Position numbers and translations under genes: made by a program. Shown piece by piece: positions 54,201-64,000 of a stretch of DNA of 64,000 nt. This stretch comes from Pampus argenteus. Its lineage: Eukaryota > Chordata > Actinopteri > Scombriformes > Stromateidae. The stretch lies in assembly GCA_036937835.1 (NCBI GenBank), contig CM072880.1:19922001-19986000 (forward strand). The letters are read 5' to 3'. The notes under the pieces were generated by a model. That model saw only the letters and a list, made by a program, of their open reading frames with translations. It made no database searches and was not told the origin of the DNA. Each line of letters opens with the position of its first letter. Positions within the stretch are counted from its first letter, which is position 1.

Positions 54201-56883
54201 GTGACATCCATTGCACGTCTGTCCGTCCTGGGAGAGGGATCCCTCCTCTGTGGCTCTTCCTGAGGTTTCTTCCACCTTTTTCCCTGTTAAAAGGTTTTTT
54301 GGTGAGCAGGTTTTTCCTTACCCGAATCGAGGGTCTAACGACAGAGGGTGTCACTCCCTGTACAGATTGTAAAGCCCTCTGAGACAAATGTATTTTGTGA
54401 TTTTGGGCTATATAAATAAAATTTGATTGATTGATTGATTGATTGATTGAAACTGGGACACTTATGTGCATTTAAACATGAAAACTCACCCTACTAGCTG
54501 TGTCTGATTGGATATGTTGTTGTCGGAGGTTTGGGCTCGTGGCGGAAGCCAGTGTTGACCTGAAACTTTGTCCTTTGGGGGGGGGCAGCATCATAAAGGA
54601 TGCTGTTTGGCTGCTCAGAGGAGTTTCAAGCCGCCCAGGCAGAGAATCAGACATTTTAATCCTTCTATTGAACAGCTGTGGAAGACAGCATTATAAAAGT
54701 GAGACCTATTACCACACTACAATCAAGCTAATTTACCCTGTGACCATTCCAACTGTATAAAATGTGTTTTATTGTTTTTTAATAAAATGTATCAACACTG
54801 TTTAAACTGTATAACTGTTTGTATTTGGGGTCATTTAAATAAGCTACCTTGAGATCCCTCCTAGTGTTTATTGTCTCCAGGTTTTGATATGTGTGTGTAT
54901 AGACCTCCAGTGCTTTAGCATGGAAGAGCATCTCCACTGTGATGAAGTCTGTGAAAATTATCTGTAAAAGAACAAAACAATCGTTGCTGTCAGTTCAACA
55001 TTGCTGCTTTAATGCCGGAGAATGTGTGTGTACTTGTACTTGGTACATAGTTGAGGACTGGCACATGTTTTTAACCAACAGAGTGAGGTCATTTTTGGAA
55101 AGTGAAGACATTTTGGCTGGACCTCACTTCTTCAAATGGCTGTTTGAGGATTGAAACTTGTTTTTTGTGTTAAAGTCAAAATTAGGTTTAGGTTCAGATT
55201 AGGGTAAGATTTGGGGTTATAGTCAGTCCTGATAGTCAGTCAGGGGGCTAGGGAATGCATTATGTCGGTGAAGGTCCTCACAAAGATACAGTGCTGTGCA
55301 AATCTTTTTGCCCCCTTGCTGATTTTTTACTTTGTTGCTCGTTTGACACACTTAACCTTTACATGTCATCACACAAATTGAAATAGTATACAAAGATAAC
55401 CTAAGTATTCAGAAAATGCAGTTGTTTTTTTTTCGTAAGAGAAAAATCCTATCCAAACCTACATGACCCTCTGTGAAAAAGTAATTGCCCCCTTGTTAAA
55501 AAGCTGAGTAATTGTGAATAATCTTAATATTGGGGAAAGCTGAGTTCAATTTCATGGCCACACCCAGGCCTGATTGCGCCCAGACATTTCCAATTAGGAG
55601 ATCACTAACATAAAACCTGTCTGACCACCATGCCGTGTTCCAGTGAGCTTCAAGAGCAGACAAGAAACAAGATTATACAGATGTATCAGTCTGGAAAGGG
55701 ATACAAAGCCATTGGTAAATCTTTGTGACTGCAACGCGGCACTGTCAGAGCCATCATCCATAAATGGAGAATGTATGGAACAGTAGTGACCCTTCCCAGG
55801 AGTGGCCGACCTACCAAAATGACTCCAAGAGCATGGCGCAGACTAACTGCAAAAGTCACAAAAAATCAAAAATTCACTTCTAAACAACTGCAAGCCTCAC
55901 TTGCCTCAGTTAATGTCAATGTTCATGACATTGAATTGACCATTCGAAAGACACTAGGCAAAAATGGGATTCACGGAAGAGTTCCAAGGCGAAAGCCACT
56001 ATTTACAAAAAAGAATATCAAGGCACGACTCACTTTTGCCAAGACTCATCTGGATCATCCTCAAAGCTTTTGGAACAATGTCCTTTGGACAGATGAAAGT
56101 AAGTTTGAACTTTTTGGAAGAAATCCATCCCGTTACATCTGGTGTAAAAAGAACACTGCATTTTAGGAAAAAAAACATTGTGCCAACAGTGAAACATGGG
56201 AGGGAGTGTGATGATCTGGGCCTGTTTTGCTGCTTCGGGACCAGGACAACTTGCTATGATCGATGGAACTATGAATTCTGCTTGCTACCAAGACATCTTG
56301 GCGAAGAATGTTCAGCTATCAGTTCGACACCTCAAACTAAAGCGCTCCTGGGTTCTGCAGCAGGACAATGATCCAAAGCACACTAGCAAATCCATTTCTG
56401 AATGGCTGAAAAAGAACAAAATGAGGGTTTTGGAGTGTCCCAGTCAAAGTCCTGACCTCAACCCCATTGAGATGCTATGACATGACCTTAAAAAGGCTGT
56501 TCATGCCCGAAAACCATCTAATCTGGCTGAGCTCAAACAATTTTGCAGAGAGGAGTGGGCCAAAATCCCATCACAGCGATGTGAAAGACTCATCGCTTCT
56601 TATCGCAAGCGCTTGTTTGCAGTTATTGCTGCAAAAGGTGGCTCAACCAGCTACTAGATTTAGGGGGGCAATTACATATTCACATGGGCCTTTGCAGGTT
56701 CCTTGCAGGTTTTCCCCTTAATAAATTTATTGGCACATATAAACTGCATTTAGTGTTTACTGATGTTTTTATCCTTGTATAATATTTAGGTTTGCTTGAT
56801 CTGAAATGAATGACCTTGACAGAAGTGCAGATAAAGTCAAATATTGGTCAGGGGGCAAATACTTAAGCACAGCACTGTAGTAC

Positions 56884-56943
<60 letters not shown>

Positions 56944-59900
56944 CTGACTTTGACATCCTCCAGTTTCTGTCTCTGGAAGTCTGTGATGGTCTCCTCTAGT
57001 TGTCTGGTGCTGCGCTGGGCATTGTTGGAGGCTTTTTGGGCATTTACCTCTGCCTGCCAATCAACACAAATTCACAGACAGCACAGCATTGAAAGTTTTA
57101 CCTCACAGTCAGTCTGTATTGTATGTGCTGCCTGAAGGCTCAGTAATGTGATGATATTCAAATTCACCTGAGACTGAAAGATCGTGTTAAGAAAATATTC
57201 TAAATTGTGTGCAGAAATTGCAGACATATTCAACATTTTACTGTATTGTGAAAATATATAATATTCTGTTAATAACTGATCTGTAAATTACATATTTAAT
57301 TATGTGTGTCTCAACAATATCCATAACAAAGAAAGTCACATGTTGTGCCAGTCAAGTTTTGACATACTTCCTCATTCAAGGGAATATGGAAATGTGCCCA
57401 ATGTCTTCTATCCAGACCCAGCATATCATCCACTCCACAACACTCACCATCTATTACTCAACTCCAACCTTTGCTTTTGTGACCTCTTAAATAAAAGCAG
57501 TTTCTAGTTGTTGTTTTTCCCTGTCACATTTCAGATGTCTATAAAAATCTCAGCAGTTCCACTAAATAGACATTTGCCCTCTAGACATTTCACATGGTTT
57601 CATTTAGACTGTTGACATTTAAACTGTTGAGGCTCACAAAAGGTCAAATTATCCAATGTTAAATCCAGAACCCCTCAGATCTGGTCACCCTTAGGAGGTA
57701 CCTCAACATCTAGGTTGGGAGCCACTGGACTACACTAGGTAACTAGCTAACTAGTAGTTCAAACTAGCTCCACCTCCAGCAGCTGCAACAGTAACATGCT
57801 GCTTGGTACCCAACCAATTGATTAATGCCTTCCAAACCTGTTACAAAGGACTATTTTTAAATCCACTGCCACTACCACATGTGGAATTTGATATGTTTAG
57901 GCATGACAGCTGGATAACATATCTGAAAGTAATCAGTGTTGACTGTTGGCAGGAAACATAATGCAAACACCCTGAATCCAGAGGTTTTAGAGCACCATAA
58001 CATCATTTAACTTCTACCTTTACTCCTAAAAGATGTCAATATTTATACCAGGAGCCCTGCTGACAGATTGGTGACATACCTGGTCCCTATGTCCAGCCAT
58101 TCAAGCAGTGGGCTTGAACAAACTTCTTATAAATGTTGTGATGAAAAGAGGCAAATGTCCATATGTGAAGGATACAATGCTCTGTCGATCTGCTGGGTTC
58201 CTGAGTTGGAGTTTCTCCAGCTTCTGCAGCTCCTTTAGCTCTCTGTTCAGATCAGCGCTGAACTTTTTTAGATCTGCCTGGAATGGTAAATATACTATCA
58301 GCTCACACAACACACAAAACAAATGTCAGACAGGCTAAAAGATAGCACCAGTCATTTGATCAAATACCTCAAATGACCTACAGTATGTTTACTTTTACAT
58401 CCTCTCCAAGAATCACCACCTGAATATTGTGGAGGGGTTTGCATATCCCTATGACCCTAGCAGCTGTGTTGACTGGGACGAAAGCTCATGGTAGGGTGAC
58501 CCGAGGCTGGTCCCAGGCAGAACATTCAAACATGATAAAATGTCACAACAATCCACCCAGTAGATGTTGAGGTATTTCAGTCTGGACCGAAGTGATAGTC
58601 TGTGGAGCTAGCATGACTAAAAACACATTTAACATTTCCAAAATGTTTCTTTACATGAGTTACGTTGGTCAATATATTACTATTTGACATTTTTTTAACT
58701 TGACACCAAAAGCAAAAATCCAATATTCAACAAATTGCCATCTGGATTATTTTAGAGAGCAAGGACACAACTTATTATGTTGGAGGCTTTTGTTTATGAA
58801 CCAGTGGGTCTGTATTCATAGTAAGAAGCATATATCTATGTCCTAACTTACTCTTTTATTTTTGATTATGTCTCCATAGGCTTTCAGAGGTGCAACAACT
58901 CTTGTCTCCAGTCTCTCCACCTGCAACAACAAAGTCACAGCCACAAATTTTTGATGATACAGTTCCTCGATATGTGGATAACTGCAGTGTCCCTGACCTG
59001 AGCCTGCCTGTAGTCCTGCACCATGGCCAGGTCTTCAGCCAGGTTTTTCAGGCCGACCTGAAGCTCAGGGTCCTCTGTGTTAGAGAAGTCAAACAGCTGA
59101 GCCACCAGCAGGTCAGCCTTGTCTCTGAGCTTGGCTGTCTTCCTGGTGTAGGAAGCCAGCAAGGAGCAGATATCACCCAAGTGCTTCTCAGTATGTTTTA
59201 CTGCATACTCCATGTTTTTCACCTGGACATCTCTACAAAGCAAGAGCAAACAGGCAGAAGGAAATCGGCGTACTTGTAGAAAAAGAGGGGAATGTCAACA
59301 AAAAGCAGAATGAATGGCAACCTGAGATTGGAGGACTAGTTCCTGTAGTGTGGGATAAGACACAAGACACTTTTGATGAACGCAAACTCGACTCGCAGAA
59401 GTGAATCAATACCGGGAGGGCCTTTTCTTTATCAATTTTTTTTTAAATAAAATGAATTGCTGCTCTCCATGCAACTGAAGATGCAAACAACTGCGATGGC
59501 CGGGAGCTATGCTCACCATTATATCACCATCACCTTGGAAGGGGATAAATTTGCTCCCAAGTCAGCAGTTTACATCAGTGTAAAAATGAAACCAGAGAGG
59601 AAGAGAAGAGATAAAGAGAGAGGGATGGAGATACACCAATATTGGAAGAGAGTCACAGTGAGGTATGGCAACAGTAGCTCTACAAATGGAGAGACAGGAA
59701 AGCACTGGAAGGTGCACCATGGCACAACATGAATACAGCACCACAAAGCAGGTTATTTGCATTTGATCTAATGAAGGTAAACACAGCATTTCCTGCCAGT
59801 ATTGCATTTGTTATTGTTGATGAAAACAAAGTGACAGCAGAGTAACATTGCACCAGACAGACAAAAACATAGTGTTATAGTTAACTGAAGACCAAAGCTT

Positions 59901-60258
59901 TTGGATAGAACACTGGCTGCTCTATATAGTGGAAGTGCTCCTATGGAAAATATGAATAGTACTGCTACAGCAAACGCTTCTTCAGCCTGGAAAAAACATT
60001 TCCCTTTTGATAAGAACCACAAAGCAAAATAAATTTAAAGAAAAAAGAAAATTATACTATTGCTCCTACATAACATATGAATGGTACTGCTACACTAAAC
60101 GCATCTTGGGAAGAAACCTTATAACAATATTCCTTATAGCTTGTTTGGAACAGACACATCAGACCTGTTTCTTGTCTTCACTGTGAAGTAGTCTCCCTTT
60201 TACCATGTTTGTAGAGAATGTGAAATATAAAATCCTACCTGGAAAAGAGGGTGTTCAT
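51025..60258 (-). CDS. cibar2: cibar2/fam92b-like CBY1-interacting BAR-domain protein, seven exons
   Basis: Exons on the minus strand: 60,258-60,239; 59,232-58,998; 58,920-58,852; 58,277-58,176; 57,053-56,949; 54,961-54,848; 51,201-51,025. All are GT-AG and phases agree, giving about 273 residues from ATG to TAA. It begins MNTLFSRD, then a BAR (FAM92) domain: SLLASYTRKTAKLRDKADLL, LAEDLAMVQDYRQAQ, VERLETRVVAPLKAYG, LEETITDFQRQKLEDVK, FTDFITVEMLFHAKALEVY. CIBAR proteins curve membranes and work with Chibby at the base of cilia. The start and N-terminal half look like CIBAR2 rather than CIBAR1. The tail is highly acidic. One short exon could be missing between the last two. Confidence 0.87.
51650..51893 (-). 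mobile_element. L2-like LINE 3' UTR copy h
   Basis: The (AAATC)n tail and shared 3' UTR up to GATGTCACATGTA, where a Tc1 element takes over. The piece at 52,900-53,772 may be the 5' part of the same insertion. Confidence 0.75.
51895..52885 (-). mobile_element. Tc1/mariner transposon with IR/DR-like ends
   Basis: The left end CAGGCATGGACAAAAATTAT is matched on the right by inverted copies at 52,671-52,698 (GGGTACCATCATTTTTGTCC) and again at 52,858-52,885 (GGGTACCAACAATTTTGTCC). The two right-hand copies resemble the doubled IR/DR ends of Sleeping Beauty-like elements. It lies inside an L2-like LINE within a cibar2 intron. The 5' third of the transposase is missing. Confidence 0.8.
51936..52409 (-). 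pseudogene. Tc1-like transposase, C-terminal 157 residues
   Basis: Starts at KHGGGSIMFWGCFAAFGTG, contains the second catalytic Asp (QQDKDPKHTAKN) and the third block (SMSPNLNPIEHLWKELK). It runs open to the end (ASKGCVTKY). Compared with about 340 residues for a full transposase, the DNA-binding domains and first Asp are lost. Confidence 0.85.
52900..53772 (-). mobile_element. L2-like LINE, linker and RT N-terminal part
   Basis: Minus strand: residues between endonuclease and RT (NPRFLFSTVARLTENHSS, FFNDKIITIRDKI) are open at 53,401-53,799. A decayed RT follows (LLDPIPTSLLKDVLP, FLSKILKAVANQL, LLDLSSAFNTI) in shifting frames down to 52,900. It ends where the Tc1 element begins. Confidence 0.75.
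53773..54453 (+). mobile_element. L2-like LINE 3' copy i
   Basis: Starts abruptly inside the C-terminal coding region (ALHGQAPSYLKEL at 53,776). It continues through GARAFSYQA and the CT-rich run (54,073-54,120), then the full shared 3' UTR, and ends in (GATT)n. It meets the minus-strand L2-like segment head to head at 53,772. Confidence 0.82.
54848..54961 (-). CDS. cibar2: cibar2-like exon 6
   Basis: Acceptor CTTTTACAG, donor AAG|GTAGCT. Encodes IIFTDFITVEMLFHAKALEV then YTHTYQNLETINTRRDLK, the last BAR helix. Confidence 0.92.
55289..56877 (+). mobile_element. Full-length Tc1/mariner transposon
   Basis: 1,589 bp bounded by TA dinucleotides (55,287-55,288 and 56,878-56,879). Matching terminal inverted repeats start CAGTGCTGTGCAAATC on the left and end AAGCACAGCACTG on the right. 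The transposase occupies 55,630-56,657. It lies in the intron between cibar2-like exons 5 and 6. Ends are complete, so only coding lesions prevent autonomy. Confidence 0.93.
55630..56657 (+). pseudogene. Tc1 transposase with three premature stops
   Basis: From ATG 55,630: paired-like DNA-binding domain (ELQEQTRNKIIQMYQSGKG), GRPTK motif (55,805), first Asp in LWTDESKFELFG (56,087), second in QQDNDPKHTSK (56,366), and Glu in SPDLNPIEM (56,450-56,475). It ends AKGGSTSY. This is a DD34E Tc1-type enzyme. A stop near 55,725, a frame change near 56,164 and a TGA at 56,478-56,480 interrupt it. Confidence 0.9.
56886..56941. repeat. (GT)n microsatellite
   Basis: About 28 GT units between the Tc1 element and cibar2-like exon 5, only 7 bp from the exon's splice donor. 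Confidence 0.97.
56949..57053 (-). CDS. cibar2: cibar2-like exon 5
   Basis: Acceptor ATTGGCAG, donor AAA|GTCAGT. Encodes AEVNAQKASNNAQRSTRQL and EETITDFQRQKLEDVK. The donor abuts a 56-bp GT microsatellite and a Tc1 transposon in the next intron. Confidence 0.9.
57054..58175. other. cibar2: cibar2-like intron, nothing recognised
   Basis: AT-rich intron without an identifiable insertion or RNA gene. Confidence 0.5.
58176..58277 (-). CDS. cibar2: cibar2-like exon 4
   Basis: Acceptor CATTCCAG, donor ATT|GTATCC. Encodes ADLKKFSADLNRELKELQKL and RNPADRQSI, a charged BAR helix. Relatives usually have two more residues (Ser-Gln) before the next exon's Ala-Glu. These are absent here, or lie on a micro-exon I could not find. 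Confidence 0.9.
58852..58920 (-). CDS. cibar2: cibar2-like exon 3
   Basis: 69 bp between TTGTTGCAG and AGA|GTAAGT, a near-consensus donor. Encodes VERLETRVVAPLKAYG and DIIKNKR. In phase with both neighbours. Confidence 0.9.
58998..59232 (-). CDS. cibar2: cibar2-like exon 2: first BAR helix
   Basis: Acceptor CTTTGTAG, donor CAG|GTCAGG. It encodes DVQVKNMEYAVKHTEKHLG, then ICSLLASYTRKTAKLRDKAD and the conserved QDYRQAQ. Confidence 0.93.
60239..60258 (-). CDS. cibar2: cibar2-like exon 1
   Basis: ATGAACACCCTCTTTTCCAG followed by GTAGGA. Six codons plus two bases of an Arg codon completed by exon 2. MNTLFSRD agrees with the start of CIBAR2 proteins. Too short to be found by ORF length alone. Confidence 0.82.
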
Positions 60259-60596
60259 GTTTGTTATGTCCTCTCCGCCACAGCTCCTGTGTTCTGATGT
60301 TTGCCTCTGCTGCGTCTCACCTGCTCCAGGTAACAGAGGACTGTTGCCATGGAAACACCAACAACAGATGGCGTGTTCCTATGCTGAAAGTGCAAGTGAC
60401 GCTCTTAGCCACACAGTGGCAGCAGAGTATCAGTACAGCATCTCTTGGATTTTCTGGTGCATTGATGCCCTGAGTGATTCTATTTCTCCCTTAGAATATA
60501 ACAAATTTTCGATTGAAAAAGCTACAAAGGAAATCTTTCAACAATCTTTCTACCATGTCATTTCATTCCTCATATCATATACATAGCACAACCTAT

Positions 60597-60690
60597 AATA
60601 ATAATAATAATAATAATAATGCATTTAATTTCAGAGCGCCTTTCAAAACACCCAAGGACACTATACAAAGATAAAAAACAATAGAAATAC
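60597..60690 (-). mobile_element. LINE 3' end with (AAT)n tail
   Basis: (AAT)n followed by AGAGCGCCTTTCAAAACACC. This resembles the tail of the nested L2-like LINE at 5,405 (GAAGGCGCCTTTCTGACA). Only the extreme end is present, about 340 bp upstream of the cibar2-like start codon. Confidence 0.65.
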
Positions 60691-60699
60691 AACTAAAAA

Positions 60700-61240
60700 C
60701 AAACATTAAAATTACTATGTGTAGAATGTTTATGTGATGATAGCATCTTAATAATAATAATAATATTATTATGGCTTCATCTTCATTTCCATCTGAGCCC
60801 TCTGTTTAGCCTGTGATCCTGTGCATCAGTATCTTCTGTCATTTCACACCTCTTTTCACCCTCATTAGTCACCTGACCAGCTACCTGATTGCACCCCCTA
60901 ATTTATATAGAAAAACTCATCAATCTACATTACTTTTATTATTGTGAGCTATTACTGGACTTACATTTTACTGTATTATTGATCAAAAATGTCAAGACAT
61001 TTTTATTAAGTTGTGTATCATAGTGAAAAGTGCAACAAGTAAGTATTTCTTTGAAGAAGTCAGTTATTATGCACATTATTCTGATTCTAATTCATGGAAA
61101 TGATGGACACTCTCACCCTAAATCTATGTTTGTCTCTTTAGTATGACACTCTCTCCATAAGAAGCCTGGAAATGTAGATGTGAAGGGTTTGCAACTTCCA
61201 CACTGAGGGGCTGAATGTACACTCAGCACCCAATCTTGAC
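60700..61240. other. Spacer upstream of cibar2-like gene
   Basis: No gene or clear transposon. AT-rich, with a short AAT run near 60,752. Confidence 0.45.
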
Positions 61241-61249
61241 AGGAGAAAA

Positions 61250-61720
61250 ACAAATGTAGAATGGAATTTTTTGCAAATGTATTAAAAAAGAAAAACTGAA
61301 ATCACATGGTCATAAGTATTGATTGACCTTTGGCCCAGTCTGAGGTCCTGAGCACTCTTCCAGAATATTTCTGTACTCTGTTCAATTGCAACCAGTCGTC
61401 CTGTCCCTGCAGCTGAACATAATGCTTGGAATCAATGCCAAAAAGTTCAATCTTTGTTTCATCAGACCAGAGAATCTTATTTCTCATAGTCTGGGAGTCC
61501 TTTATGTGTTTTTTGGCAAACTCTATGCATGCTTTTATATGTCTTGCACTGAGGAGAGTCTTCCATCGGGCCACTCTGCCATAAAGCCCTGACTGGAGGA
61601 GAGTTGTAGTGATAGTTGACTTTGTGGAACTTTCTCCCATCTCCCTACTGCATCTCTGGAACTCAGCCATGCTGATATTTGGGTTCTTATTTACCTCTCT
61701 GGTCGTTTCAAACTTCTTCT
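61250..61720 (-). mobile_element. Tc1/mariner fragment
   Basis: Minus-strand open stretch (61,670-61,302) with GLYGRVARWKTLLSARHIKA and ILWSDETKIELFG, the first catalytic block of a Tc1 transposase. The second and third blocks are absent. It belongs to a different subfamily from the other Tc1 copies here. Confidence 0.75.
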
Positions 61721-61744
61721 ATTTAAGGATTATGGAGGCCATTG

Positions 61745-62060
61745 TGCTCTTAGGAACCTTGAGGTACTTGAGAAAGCCGTAGCCAACCAACTATGTGACT
61801 TTCTCCACACAAACAGTTTATTCGAGGAGTTTCAGTCAGGATTTAGAGTAAATCATAGCACAGAGACCGCACTAGTTAAAGTTACAAACGACCTCCTAAT
61901 GGTATCAGACAAAGGACTCATCTCTGTACTTGTCCTATTAGATCTTAGTGCCGCATTTGACACCATTGACCATCAGATTCTCTTACAGAGACTGGAATAT
62001 CAAATTGGCATTAAAGCAACCGCCCTAGGCTGGTTTAAGTCATATTTCCTAGACCGTTAA
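61745..62060 (+). mobile_element. L2-like LINE fragment, RT core
   Basis: Plus strand: LEKAVANQLCDFLHTNSLFE, FQSGFRVNHSTETALVKVT, LVLLDLSAAFDTIDHQILLQ and ALGWFKSYFL, then a stop. This is the middle of an L2-type RT, well preserved but isolated. It lies tail-side of the minus-strand L2-like element that begins at 62,125. Confidence 0.8.
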
Positions 62061-62712
62061 AAAATGGTCAGATAGAATAGGATTATGTGGAAAGACTATT
62101 AGATGATCAATTTCAATGCCATATCAAATCAAATCAAATCAAATTTTATTTATATGGCCCAAAATCACAAAATACATTTGTCTCAGAGGGCTTTACAATC
62201 TGTACAGGGAGTGACACCCTCTGTCCTTAGACCCTCGATTCGAGTGAGGAAAAACTTGCCCACCAAAAAACCTTTTAACAGGGAAAAAGGTGGAAGAAAC
62301 CTCAGGAAGAGCCACAGAGGAGGGATCCCTCTCCCAGGACGGACAGACGTGCAATGATGTCACATGTACAGAACAAATCAACACACACATATTGTACACT
62401 CACAATGAATAATAATGAATTACAATGGATGATAAGAATAGGTTACAATGAATGATGAATTATTACAGTAGCAGCAAATCATTACATAACTATAAACTGT
62501 AATGGGGATATGGCAACAATGATGACGGCGACAACACATGCAGTAGACGCCACGCAGGACCATATGAGAGTATAAGGTCAAGTGTGTGGTTCAGACAATG
62601 AGTCGGTTTATTTACACTCTGACAGAAGCCAATTGAGTCTAACAAAGAGATAAATGCAGTACTAAGACTATCACTATGTTGTTGACATGAATATTAAAAT
62701 CACCTACAATAA

Positions 62713-63243
62713 TTACTCTGTTTTAACGACCAAGCCTGATGCAAATTCTGCAAATTCAGATAGAAATTCAGAATAAGGACCTGGAGCTCGGTATAATATA
62801 ACAAATAATATTGGCTGTAATGTTTTCCAGGTTGAGTGAGTCAGGCTAAGAACGAGACTTTCAAATGAATTATAATTTAGTTTAGGTTTAGGATTTATGA
62901 GTAAACTAGAGTCAAATATGGCTCCAACTCCACCACCTCGACCAGTACTTCGAGGAATATGAGTATTACAATGACTGGGGGGAGTGGATTCATTTAAACT
63001 AACATATTCATCCTCCTGCAACCAGGTTTCAGTGAGGCAGAATAAATCAATATCATAATCAGATATTAATTCATTTACTAAAACAGCTTTAGAGGAGAAG
63101 GACCTAATATTCAGGAGTCCACATTTAATTATCTTGTTTTGGAATCTTGGAGATGTTGATTTAATTTTTATCAGGTTTTTATGATTTACTCCTCTTCTGT
63201 TTGTTTTATCTTTAAATAATGCAGGTGGACGGGGGACAGACAC
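62713..63243 (-). pseudogene. L2-like ORF2 endonuclease start
   Basis: A 176-residue frame with CGLLNIRSFSSKA, DLFCLTETWLQ, LNESTPP, STGRGGGVGAIF and LFVILYRAPGP. These are the first half of an apurinic-like endonuclease, with the catalytic Glu in LTETWL. The later GDFN and SDH motifs are only faintly visible below 62,713, in other frames. Confidence 0.82.
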
Positions 63244-63359
63244 AGTCTCTATACTAGATGGTTGGGTGGGCAGCTGCTCTAGTGGAGGCGCAGAGAAGCG
63301 TGTAAGACTGCAGCTCTGCTTCCTGGTCTCAACTCTGGATTGTCACAGGTTAGATCGAC

Positions 63360-63942
63360 TAATAAACTTGACCATGTTTCTAGATATAAGAGCTGCTCCA
63401 TCCAAAGTGGGATGGATGCCGTCTCTCCTAATCAGACCAGGTTTTCCCCAGAAAGGTGTCTAATTATTTATAAAGCCCACATCATTATCTGGACACCACC
63501 TCGACAACCAGCGGTGAAATGACGACATGCGGCTATACATGTCATCACTGGTTACATTGGGTAGGGGACCAGAGAAAATTACGGAGTCCCACATTGTTTT
63601 TGCATATTCACATACCGATGACACATTAATTTTAGTAACCTCCGATTGGCGTAAGCGGGTGTCATTACCGCCGACGTGAATAATAATTTTATTATATCTC
63701 CTCTTATCTTTAGCCAGCAGTTTTAAATTAGACTCAATGTCGCCCGCTCTGGCCCCCGTGATGCATTTAACTATGGTCCCCGGTGTCGCTAACTTCACGT
63801 TTCTTAAGATTGAGCTGCCAATGACCAGAGTTGGCCTCTCAGCGGGTGTGTTGCTGAGTGGGGAAAATCGGTTTGATACGTGGAGTGGTTGGTGGTGTAC
63901 CGTAGGCTTCTGTTTGGGGCTATGCCTCCTTCGAACAGTCAC
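63360..63942 (-). pseudogene. L2-like ORF1 with SGNH/GDSL esterase-like domain
   Basis: Residues TLVIGSSILRNVKL (block I, Ser kept), IIIHVGGNDTRL (block III, Gly-Asn-Asp) and, past an in-frame stop near 63,460, RRDGIHPTLDGAAL (block V, Asp-His). These are the SGNH-hydrolase blocks. Esterase domains of this kind are known in ORF1 of CR1 and fish L2 LINEs, where they may bind lipid or aid particle assembly. The N-terminus is basic (VRRRHSPKQK). A stop separates block V, so this copy is inactive. Confidence 0.78.
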
Positions 63943-64000
63943 CCAGCCTCCCGGCTGCTCGGGAACTACCGGGGGACGGCTAGCTACAGCTGCCTTCGGT

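Larger units (their letters stand above)
62125..64000 (-). mobile_element. L2-like LINE with ORF1 esterase, internally deleted
   Basis: From the right edge leftwards on the minus strand: ORF1 with an SGNH-like domain, a spacer, the ORF2 endonuclease (to about 62,600), then directly the shared 3' UTR and (TTTGA)n tail (62,125-62,570). The reverse transcriptase and C-terminus expected between endonuclease and 3' UTR are missing. The join is near 62,563. The 5' end lies beyond the window. Confidence 0.82.

Noticed and set aside
54139..54471. Recurrent 70-110 residue ORFs with HLSQRALQSVQGVTPSV in several places
   Set aside because: The same sequence recurs at 10,230, 21,797, 27,907, 47,291, 54,139 and 62,103 because it is the translated L2-like 3' UTR in either orientation. 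It is not a gene family.

Overview
This is vertebrate genomic DNA, almost certainly from a teleost fish. Protein-coding sequence is split into short exons with GT-AG splice sites. The intergenic and intronic space is packed with fish-type transposons: L2-like, Rex1/CR1-like, L1 and Tx1-like LINEs, Tc1/mariner elements and a Gmr1-type Gypsy element. Dinucleotide and tetranucleotide microsatellites are abundant. There are no bacterial operons, no CRISPR array and no rRNA genes.

Two multi-exon host genes were reconstructed by joining splice sites and checking phase. (1) arhgef4 (Asef, a Rac/Cdc42 exchange factor) lies on the + strand from 22,405 to 48,890. Ten exons encode the APC-binding segment, SH3, DH and PH domains and the C-terminus, about 560 residues. 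The first exon(s) and true start codon were not found. (2) A cibar2/fam92b-like gene (BAR-domain ciliary protein) lies on the - strand from 60,258 to 51,025. Seven exons give about 273 residues including start and stop. The two genes are tail to tail, with about 2.1 kb between their stop codons. A third candidate gene lies in the first large arhgef4 intron, on the same strand. It has a TATA box at 25,906, a 42-56 residue ORF ending in one strongly hydrophobic segment (stop at 26,855), and an AATAAA at 27,877. It looks like an intronless membrane microprotein gene.

Layout. 1-2.4 kb: low-information DNA and a broken Tc1 element. 2.46-8.42 kb: a Rex1/CR1-like LINE with an L2-like LINE nested in its 3' UTR. 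9.3-11.6 kb: LINE 3' fragments. 11.60-17.92 kb: a nearly complete Gypsy element with 872/890-bp LTRs, a perfect 5-bp target duplication, integrase placed before reverse transcriptase (Gmr1 type) and a SCAN-like Gag. 18-22.4 kb: mostly unique DNA. 22.4-48.9 kb: arhgef4, its introns swollen by insertions. Among these are a Tx1-clade LINE sitting inside a TC microsatellite (34.26-38.13 kb) and a complete L1 with a perfect 13-bp target duplication (39,692-45,280), nested in a SINE inside a pogo-like element. 51-60.3 kb: the cibar2-like gene, with Tc1 and L2 insertions in its introns. 60.6-64 kb: L2 and Tc1 remnants, including an L2 ORF1 with an SGNH-esterase-like domain.

Ten copies of one L2-like 3' end are scattered through the window in both orientations, so this family was probably the most active recent coloniser. 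Almost every transposon ORF carries stops or frame breaks. I saw no wholly new multi-gene system. The strongest candidates for follow-up are the intronic microprotein gene, the Gmr1/SCAN-like Gypsy element, the TC-repeat-nested Tx1 element and the long perfect inverted repeat at 23.0-23.2 kb.
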